NCBI GenBank assembly: GCA_021790695.1
Contig: JAJYGJ010000098.1
Location: forward strand, 1 to 11,291
Source of the DNA: Nitrospirota bacterium
Lineage (GTDB): Bacteria; Nitrospirota; Thermodesulfovibrionia; Thermodesulfovibrionales; JdFR-88
Length of the DNA stretch: 11,291 nucleotides
Direction: 5' to 3'
Positions within the stretch are counted from its first letter, which is position 1. Each line of letters opens with the position of its first letter. The translations under genes and the position numbers were made by a program. A model generated the notes under the pieces. That model was not told where the DNA came from, ran no database searches, and worked only from the letters and a program-made list of their open reading frames with translations. This document shows, one piece after another, positions 6,940 to 11,291 of this stretch.

Positions 6940-7095
6940 TCATTTTTTCATTGCATAAAAGCGGGTTTTCACGGACAAAAAAGGGGCGGTTTTTTCCTTC
7001 ATGCCCGATAAAAACCTCGCCGTTATGCCCCGGGCCGCTTCATGGCCCCCGGGATTCGGGGACAGGCTACCGCCATAAGGGTTTTTTGCCTGCAT
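6940..7095 (-). CDS. Possible 51-residue leader ORF upstream of the epimerase
   Basis: An ATG at 7095 opens a 51-codon frame ending in TGA at 6942-6940, 13 bases before the epimerase start. GAGGGAGGGGG lies immediately upstream as a purine-rich ribosome-binding region. An in-frame TGA 12 bases upstream fixes the ATG as the only start. The product (MQAKNPYGGSLS to FYAMKK) is basic and matches nothing I recognise. The ops-like element is inside this frame. It may be a translated leader that couples ribosome entry to the epimerase, which has a poor ribosome-binding site, or it may be a chance ORF. Confidence 0.35.
   Translation of the reverse strand: MQAKNPYGGSLSPNPGGHEAARGITARFLSGMKEKTAPFLSVKTRFYAMKK
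7028..7053 (-). other. GC-rich hairpin in the operon leader
   Basis: On the minus strand, about eight bases after the ops-like element, CCCGGGGGCC and GGCCCGGGG can pair around a seven-base loop with a two-G bulge. The nearest T-run (TTTTT, 7014-7010) is 13 bases past the stem, too far for a standard intrinsic terminator. The structure could be a pause or attenuation hairpin. The rest of the leader down to 6927 is mostly A/T-rich runs with no other clear signal. Confidence 0.4.
7061..7074 (-). promoter_or_regulatory. ops/JUMPstart-like element in the operon leader
   Basis: The minus strand reads GGCGGTAGCCTGTC at 7074-7061. This matches the GGCGGTAGNNT core of the ops element, which in enterobacteria recruits the NusG paralogue RfaH to a paused polymerase at the start of long polysaccharide operons. 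It lies about 135 bases after the predicted transcription start and 135 bases before the epimerase, as expected for such elements. GGC and GCC can form a small stem around GGTA, like the hairpin read by RfaH. Whether this host has an RfaH-type protein cannot be seen here. Confidence 0.5.
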
Positions 7096-7216
7096 CCCCC
7101 TCCCTCAAGACGCGATATCGGCCCCGGATAATCCAGCAACAATTCGCCGGCGATTCGCCACAAAAAAAACAGATTGATTCGTCAAATCCAACACAACCGT
7201 AGATTGTATAAAAAGT

Positions 7217-7245
7217 AGTATAGTGACCGGCAATCCTGATGTCAA
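7217..7245 (-). promoter_or_regulatory. Strong sigma70-type promoter for the epimerase-to-dehydratase operon
   Basis: On the minus strand a consensus -35 box TTGACA (7245-7240) and a -10 box TATACT (7222-7217, one mismatch to TATAAT) are separated by exactly 17 bases. Transcription should start near 7210, giving a leader of about 280 bases before the epimerase. It follows the predicted terminator of the upstream unit by about 175 bases, so the second half of the cluster appears to be transcribed independently. Confidence 0.75.
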
Positions 7246-7266
7246 GGATTATTCGTAAAGCGGGAT

Positions 7267-7364
7267 GGCCTGGTGTTTCAATAATAACAAGCCTGTCTCC
7301 GGGGCCGGAATGTTATTGGATCCTCAGGGTCTTGTACGGGCATGGAAGGGGGTTGAAACAGGCC
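7267..7364. repeat. Nested inverted repeats between terminator and promoter
   Basis: The outer arms are GGCCTGGTGTTTCAA (7267-7281) and TTGAAACAGGCC (7353-7364), which are complementary over 12 bases apart from a 3-base insertion. Inside them are AATAACA (7283-7289) with TGTTATT (7311-7317), and TCCGG (7298-7302) with CCGGA (7305-7309). GCCTGT (7291-7296) could also pair with ACAGGC (7358-7363), which gives a competing fold. The element may be an operator region, a structured RNA or a decayed small mobile element. There is no ORF in it. Confidence 0.5.
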
Positions 7365-7421
7365 TGACTATCGGGCCGTTCCCTGACCGGGAGCGCGAAA
7401 CGCACGCCGCCGCGCAAGGCT

Positions 7422-7446
7422 AAAAACCATCGGTCTCCGTCATGGC
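7422..7446 (-). terminator. Intrinsic terminator after the phosphoglycosyl transferase gene
   Basis: On the minus strand, 10 bases after the TAA stop, GCCATGACGG pairs with CCGATGGT around an AGA loop. The stem has 7 Watson-Crick pairs plus a G-T pair and a two-base bulge. It is followed directly by a TTTTT run. This is a plausible but short Rho-independent terminator for the upstream transcription unit. Confidence 0.55.
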
Positions 7447-7456
7447 CGCCTCTTTT

Positions 7457-8101
7457 TTACCGGTCCTTGAAATTCCCCCCCCCGATCCGCGAAAAAGTCC
7501 GCATTATGAGCATAAAATCGGTCAACACTTTTTTCCGGCTGCCCACATACTCCGATGAAAGCCTTATCTTCTCGGGAAGCACCCTGGCCGTATAACACTC
7601 TTCCCAGTCGGGCCGGGAGGCCAGCACCGTCTCTTCATCCGCAAACCGGATGGACGCAGGGTCCGTAATCCCGGGCCTCACTTTGAGGAGCCGTTCATAC
7701 TCCGGCCTGAAGAGCTCGACATATTTTCTTATCTCCGGGCGCGGTCCCACAAAACTCATCTCTCCCCTGAAGACATTTATAAGCTGGGGAAGCTCGTCTA
7801 TCTTGTATTTCCTTAATATCCTGCCCGACCTCGTTATCCTCCTGTCGCCGCGCACGGTAACCGGCGGCCCGTCTTCCGCGAGTCCGCCTGCCGCCGAATT
7901 GCCGCGCATGCTCCTGAACTTGTACAGGTAAAAAGGCATGAAATCCCTGCCTATCCTCTCCTGCCTGAAAAAAACCGTTCCGCCGCCGTCCAGCTTTATC
8001 ATCACCGCGGCCATGAAAAAAACGGGCAAAAAAACAACCAGCCCCATAAGGGAGAAAAAAAGATCAAAACACCTTTTAGCCACGAATTCCGATTCCCACA
8101 C
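7457..8101 (-). CDS. Monotopic phosphoglycosyl transferase (bacterial sugar transferase, PglC/WcaJ family)
   Basis: This 214-residue protein has the full set of family marks. KRCFD (9-13) leads into one re-entrant hydrophobic segment (about 14-36). These are followed by FFRQERIG (44-51), YKFRSM (60-65), GDRRITRSGR (85-94), the catalytic DELPQ (102-106), GEMSFVGPRPE (113-123) and VRPGIT. Asp102-Glu103 correspond to the catalytic dyad of PglC. The enzyme would transfer a sugar-1-phosphate from a UDP-sugar to undecaprenyl phosphate, the first committed step of glycan assembly at the inner membrane. Its length fits the compact PglC-like group without the extra N-terminal helices of WbaP. The start is a GTG that directly abuts the TAA of the aminotransferase gene, so translation is probably coupled. 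GTG 8083 is an alternative with a better upstream GGAATTC. It is the last gene before the terminator. Confidence 0.93.
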   Translation of the reverse strand: MWESEFVAKRCFDLFFSLMGLVVFLPVFFMAAVMIKLDGGGTVFFRQERIGRDFMPFYLYKFRSMRGNSAAGGLAEDGPPVTVRGDRRITRSGRILRKYKIDELPQLINVFRGEMSFVGPRPEIRKYVELFRPEYERLLKVRPGITDPASIRFADEETVLASRPDWEECYTARVLPEKIRLSSEYVGSRKKVLTDFMLIMRTFSRIGGGNFKDR

Positions 8102-9310
8102 TTACTTTAGAATATCCCCGACCGCCCTAATGACCCTTTCCTGGTCATCCGCCGTCATCTTTGTGTACATGGGCAGGCTCACCGCCCGCTCATAGGCATG
8201 GAGCGCGTTTGGAAAGTCCCCCGGTTGAAGGCCGTACTTGCCCCGCCAGTAAGGGTGCAGATGCAGCGGGATGAAATGGACGCTGCATCCGATGCCTTTT
8301 TCCGCCATCATTTCTATGAACCTGTCGCGGTGAACGCCTGCGCCGTCGGCCAGCCGTATAACATACAGGTGCCATGCATGCACGTCTCCAAGCCTTGCCC
8401 GGGGCGGCAGGACCACCGGGAGGTCTCCAAAGGCCTCGTTGTACCTGGCCGCCATCTTTGAGCGTATCCTGTGGAAACGCCATACTTTTTCAAGTTGGCG
8501 TATGCCGATTGAGGCGGCGAGGTCTCCCATGTTGTATTTGAACCCGGGGGCGACGACTTCATAACGCCAGGACGGGGTCTCGGCCCGATACCTGTCAAAG
8601 GCGTCGCGGCTTATGCCATGCAGCCTCATCACCCGGCAGCGGGCGGCCATTGCCGGGTCCCTGGTCACGATCATCCCTCCCTCTCCGGCCGTTATGGTCT
8701 TGGTTGCGTAAAAGCTGTAAACGGCGGCATCGCTGCCAAGGCAGCCGATGAGGGCATTCCTGTACAACGCCGGTATCGCATGCGCGGCGTCCTCTATGAC
8801 CTTTAAGCCATGGCGCCCGGCTATCCTTAATATTTCGTCCATCTCGCAGGGCAGCCCGCCGAAGTGCACCGGGATTATGGCCCTTACACTATTTCTCCGG
8901 CTGCCCCGGGCAAGATACTCCCCGACCCTGGCAGGGTCCAGGTTCAAGGTGGCCGGTTCAATATCTATAAAGACGGGGTCGGCCCCCAGATATCGTATGA
9001 CCTCCGCGGTGGCGGTAAAGGTATACGGGGTCGTTATAACGGAGTCGCCCGGCCCTACTCCCGCGGCCTCCAAGGCAAGGTGGAGGCCGGATGTGGCCGA
9101 GTTGACAGCTATGGCCTGCGCGCCGCCGCCGATGAAGGAGGCAAATTGCCCCTCGAACTGCCTTGTCCTGGGACCGGTCGTTATCCAGCCGGACCGCAGC
9201 GCCGATACCACCTCCTCTATCTCCTCCTCCCCGATGTCAGGCAGGGCAAACGGAATGAACCCTTCCGCCCCCGCCGCCCTTCCGGCCGGACTGCCTTCAA
9301 CCCTGAACAT
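8102..9310 (-). CDS. DegT/DnrJ/EryC1/StrS family PLP-dependent sugar aminotransferase
   Basis: This 402-residue protein matches sugar-nucleotide aminotransferases such as PglE, ArnB and PseC. SGWITTGPRTRQFE (40-53) lies near the N-terminus, then NSATSGLHLAL (70-80) and PYTFTATA (95-102). EDAAHA (173-178) supplies the Asp that contacts the cofactor ring. FYATKTITAGEGGM (200-213) carries the PLP lysine, Lys204. The C-terminal HFIPLHLHPYW is also typical. It should transfer an amino group from glutamate to a 4-keto (or 3-keto) nucleotide sugar in the cytoplasm. The only 4-keto-sugar-forming enzyme in the window is the dehydratase domain of the fusion protein, so a PglF/PglE-like 4-amino-4,6-dideoxy sugar is the simplest reading. 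Its start overlaps the upstream glycosyltransferase stop by 14 bases, behind GGGGGCG. The N-terminal tail of about 16 residues is not conserved. Confidence 0.93.
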   Translation of the reverse strand: MFRVEGSPAGRAAGAEGFIPFALPDIGEEEIEEVVSALRSGWITTGPRTRQFEGQFASFIGGGAQAIAVNSATSGLHLALEAAGVGPGDSVITTPYTFTATAEVIRYLGADPVFIDIEPATLNLDPARVGEYLARGSRRNSVRAIIPVHFGGLPCEMDEILRIAGRHGLKVIEDAAHAIPALYRNALIGCLGSDAAVYSFYATKTITAGEGGMIVTRDPAMAARCRVMRLHGISRDAFDRYRAETPSWRYEVVAPGFKYNMGDLAASIGIRQLEKVWRFHRIRSKMAARYNEAFGDLPVVLPPRARLGDVHAWHLYVIRLADGAGVHRDRFIEMMAEKGIGCSVHFIPLHLHPYWRGKYGLQPGDFPNALHAYERAVSLPMYTKMTADDQERVIRAVGDILK

Positions 9311-10514
9311 TGCGCGCCCCCAGACCGTCCGTGTTTTTATAGTCCCCCGTATTCCCGCGGCCCTCCCTGTTTTTATAAGTCGTCACCTTCCGGCCGCCTG
9401 CGGCCCGGAGGACCCCCAGGAAAAACCCGGCATTCGCAAGCAGAAAATTGAATACCTGTGCGGCCACCGGCAGCCGCACCCTGTTTTTTTCAGCCGCACA
9501 ACCAACCGCGCCAAGGCAATAAAACACGGCCTGAAGATAAAAAAAGGCCCTGTAGAAGCCGCCTGCCGGAAACAGGAAACAGGTTGTCGCGAAAAGCAGG
9601 AGCATGAAATAGGGAGTGAGCCACCGGAGCGTTTTGTGGGAGAAGACAGCGATAAAAAGCATCGGGCGCCTGAACGGGTTCAGATGAGGAATCCGGCTGA
9701 TTGTGCCCGTAATGTTCCTGAGCGTCATTCTGGCGCGCGCCTCCAGCTCTCCATTCACGGTCGCGGGGAAATGGTCGTACACTACGGCGCTGTCCTCGTG
9801 GACAACCCTGTAACCCCTGGCCACCATGTCAAGCGGGATTATGCAGTCGTCACCGTATCTTGCCTCGAAGGGCCTGAACAGGTCCTTCCTGAAGGCCATT
9901 ATCATGCCGGATGCGGTATGCAACAGTCCAAGCCTGCTTTCAAGCCTTCTCAACAGCATCTCGTACCGCCAGTAAAAGCCCTGGCTCTCCCCTATCGCGG
10001 AGCCGTCACGCCTCAGCATTAGCTTGCCGCTTACGCACCCGGTCCTCCGGTCGGCAAAATGCCTCACAAGCGCCTTTACCGCGCTCCGGTCAAACCTGCT
10101 TCCGGCGTCCGTAAGGACTATGATCTCCCCCCTGGCATGCGGGATTGCCCTGTTTTGAGCAAGGCTCTTGCCTCCGGCCTCAACCCTTATCAACCGGACC
10201 ATGGGCCTGCCAAACGCGGGATGGCCCTGGTGCAGCATGCCCTCCACTATGCGTTCCGTTTCGTCAGTCGATCCGTCCGAGGCCACCAGTATCTCGCACC
10301 GGTCCGCGGGGTAGTCGAGGGAGAGCAGGTTTTCCATCCTTTCCCCGATCGCCCGTTCCTCATTGCGCACGGTAAGAAGTATCGTCACAAGCGGGGACCC
10401 GGACTTTTTCTCCTTCCCGCGGCGCTTGCCCAGCGAGAGGGCGGCAAGCAGGAGGAGATAGCCGGCCCAGATATAAAGAAGCGTCCCAAGACAGAGGAAA
10501 AAAAGAGGTTTCAT
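9297..10514 (-). CDS. Membrane-anchored family 2 glycosyltransferase
   Basis: This 405-residue protein has an N-terminal membrane helix (about 4-28). A GT-A catalytic domain follows, with VTILLTVRNEE (43-53), ASDGSTDET (78-86), DAGS (136-139) as the DxD-like motif and GDD (221-223) where the general base usually lies. Three or four hydrophobic segments follow (about 286-371). The layout resembles processive or membrane-embedded GT2 enzymes of the BcsA/HasA/ExoM type (COG1215), although the Q/RxxRW product-binding motif is not clear here. It would elongate the lipid-linked glycan at the membrane. The last 30 residues are polar and are encoded by an imperfect duplicated segment. The start is 14 bases after the SQD1-like gene and its ribosome-binding site is weak (GAAAAGAAG), which suggests coupling. 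The donor sugar is unknown. Confidence 0.9.
   Translation of the reverse strand: MKPLFFLCLGTLLYIWAGYLLLLAALSLGKRRGKEKKSGSPLVTILLTVRNEERAIGERMENLLSLDYPADRCEILVASDGSTDETERIVEGMLHQGHPAFGRPMVRLIRVEAGGKSLAQNRAIPHARGEIIVLTDAGSRFDRSAVKALVRHFADRRTGCVSGKLMLRRDGSAIGESQGFYWRYEMLLRRLESRLGLLHTASGMIMAFRKDLFRPFEARYGDDCIIPLDMVARGYRVVHEDSAVVYDHFPATVNGELEARARMTLRNITGTISRIPHLNPFRRPMLFIAVFSHKTLRWLTPYFMLLLFATTCFLFPAGGFYRAFFYLQAVFYCLGAVGCAAEKNRVRLPVAAQVFNFLLANAGFFLGVLRAAGGRKVTTYKNREGRGNTGDYKNTDGLGARNVQG
9325..9378. repeat. Imperfect tandem duplication at the glycosyltransferase 3' end
   Basis: On the minus strand two copies of TATAAAAACASGGASGG start 36 bases apart. They differ at two of the first 17 positions and drift further after that. 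They encode the two YKN stretches in the polar tail of the membrane glycosyltransferase, and the second copy leads into the GGGGG preceding the aminotransferase start. This looks like an old local duplication. Confidence 0.5.
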
Positions 10515-10528
10515 ATTTATTCTTCTTT

Positions 10529-11291
10529 TCAGGCATATCTTTGTTTTTCTTCAGGTATGTATTGGGCCCTCGCGGAAATGGCGTCTTCCACGGCCTCTTT
10601 CCGCCACCTGGAGGTGCAGATGATCTTCGAGGCATCGCAGCGCCCGGCGTATTTTTTCGCTATCCAGATCACCTCTTCCATAAGGCCCTTTTTCAGGGTG
10701 GTGGGGTCCAGTCCAAGGTCCAGGAGGCATTTGTTTTCAACCGAAAGGTCGTTTTCCGCGGCCTCGTTCCGGGGGTTCTCCAGATAGGCGATCGCGGCCC
10801 CGGTCAGCCCTGACACCATCTTCGCGAGGTCCCGCACCCGGTGGGTCTCGGTCATCTGGTTTATTATCTTGACGCCTTCCCTCTTGTCCGGCGGGTTCGA
10901 AATTGCAAGCTCTATGCACCGCACCGTGTCGCGGATATGGATGAAGGCCCTGGTCTGTCCACCTGTCCCGTGGACGGTAAGGGGGTGCCCGATTGCGGCC
11001 TGCATCAGGAACCTGTTAAGGACGGTACCGTAATCCCCGTCGTAATCGAACCGGTTGATGAGACGCTCGTCGCGCGCGGTCTGCGGGGTGTTCGTGCCCC
11101 ACACGATCCCCTGGTGCAGGTCCGTTATCCTCAGCAGATCGTTTTCCGCGTAATACTGGAACAGCAAGGCGTCCTGGCACTTCGTAACGTGATAGACGCT
11201 GCCCGGCCTGGGCGGATACATTATCCGCGTCTCCACCTCCCTGACCCCGTCGAGCATCTTTACCTTGAGATACCCGAAGGTTATCTCAAGG
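10529..11291 (-). CDS. UDP-sulfoquinovose synthase-like (SQD1/SqdB family) SDR enzyme, 5' end beyond window
   Basis: The frame is open to the window edge, so the N-terminal NAD-binding part is missing, and an internal ATG at 11257 is not the true start. The visible part of about 250 residues closely resembles plant SQD1 and bacterial SqdB. It has the catalytic YHVTK (Tyr-x3-Lys), TDLHQGIVWG, RFDYDGDYGTVLNRFLMQAA, GHPLTVHGTGGQTR and IRDTVRCIELAISNP. The C-terminal NPRNEAAENDL segment also matches. SQD1 enzymes make UDP-sulfoquinovose from UDP-glucose and sulfite. Here the gene sits in a glycan cluster 14 bases before a membrane glycosyltransferase, with no recognisable SqdX-type lipid glycosyltransferase in view. 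A role in a sulfonated polysaccharide or protein glycan is therefore at least as likely as sulfolipid synthesis. A related epimerase with another substrate is the main alternative. Confidence 0.82.
   Translation of the reverse strand, partial: LEITFGYLKVKMLDGVREVETRIMYPPRPGSVYHVTKCQDALLFQYYAENDLLRITDLHQGIVWGTNTPQTARDERLINRFDYDGDYGTVLNRFLMQAAIGHPLTVHGTGGQTRAFIHIRDTVRCIELAISNPPDKREGVKIINQMTETHRVRDLAKMVSGLTGAAIAYLENPRNEAAENDLSVENKCLLDLGLDPTTLKKGLMEEVIWIAKKYAGRCDASKIICTSRWRKEAVEDAISARAQYIPEEKQRYA

Noticed and set aside
7124..7133. GGATTATCCG shared with the inverted repeat at 40-49
   Set aside because: Ten-base matches are common by chance in a window of this size, and nothing else around them is shared.
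6951..7202. Plus-strand 83-codon open frame in the intergenic region
   Set aside because: It starts with TTG and has no ribosome-binding site. The product is a low-complexity basic/proline sequence, and the region is better explained as a minus-strand leader.
8748..10022. Plus-strand open frame of 424 codons across the aminotransferase and glycosyltransferase
   Set aside because: The opposite strand encodes two proteins with clear catalytic motifs, and the plus-strand translation shows none.

Overview
The window is a GC-rich segment of a surface-polysaccharide (O-antigen, exopolysaccharide or protein-glycan type) biosynthesis locus, probably from a Gram-negative bacterium. The protein styles would fit a Desulfobacterota- or Nitrospirota-like anaerobe, but that placement is a weak inference from protein flavour alone. 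Apart from one Nudix gene at the left edge, every gene lies on the minus strand, so the locus reads from right to left.

Upstream unit (right part, 7422-11291, minus): a 5'-truncated SQD1/SqdB-like UDP-sulfoquinovose synthase, a membrane-anchored family 2 glycosyltransferase, a DegT/DnrJ/EryC1/StrS PLP aminotransferase and a small monotopic phosphoglycosyl transferase with intact catalytic motifs. The genes are packed with a 14-base gap, a 14-base overlap and an abutting stop/start. A hairpin plus T-run at 7422-7446 looks like the intrinsic terminator of this unit.

Intergenic regulatory region (6927-7456): after the terminator comes a roughly 100-base region with nested inverted repeats. Next is a near-perfect sigma70 promoter on the minus strand (TTGACA, 17-base spacer, TATACT). 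It is followed by a leader of about 280 bases that carries an ops/JUMPstart-like element (GGCGGTAGCCTG), a GC-rich hairpin and a 51-codon ORF with a purine-rich ribosome-binding region. This arrangement suggests that an RfaH/NusG-paralogue-type processive antiterminator controls the second unit.

Downstream unit (643-6926, minus): an extended-SDR sugar-nucleotide epimerase/dehydratase, a soluble family 2 glycosyltransferase, a Wzx-type flippase and an 835-residue fusion. The fusion joins a phosphoglycosyl transferase domain, a transmembrane region and a FlaA1/WbpM/PglF-type nucleotide-sugar 4,6-dehydratase. Its phosphoglycosyl transferase domain has lost several signature residues that the stand-alone paralogue keeps, and its membrane region contains six copies of an in-frame 15-base repeat encoding PLVAA.

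Together the genes can be read as a pathway. The 4,6-dehydratase and the aminotransferase would make a 4-amino-4,6-dideoxy sugar nucleotide. The phosphoglycosyl transferase would load the first sugar phosphate onto undecaprenyl phosphate. The two glycosyltransferases would extend the chain, the epimerase and the SQD1-like enzyme would supply further sugars (the latter possibly sulfonated), and the flippase would export the lipid-linked product. No polymerase, acetyltransferase or ligase is present in the window. At the left end a Nudix hydrolase gene on the plus strand converges on the fusion gene and overlaps its 3' end by 13 bases.
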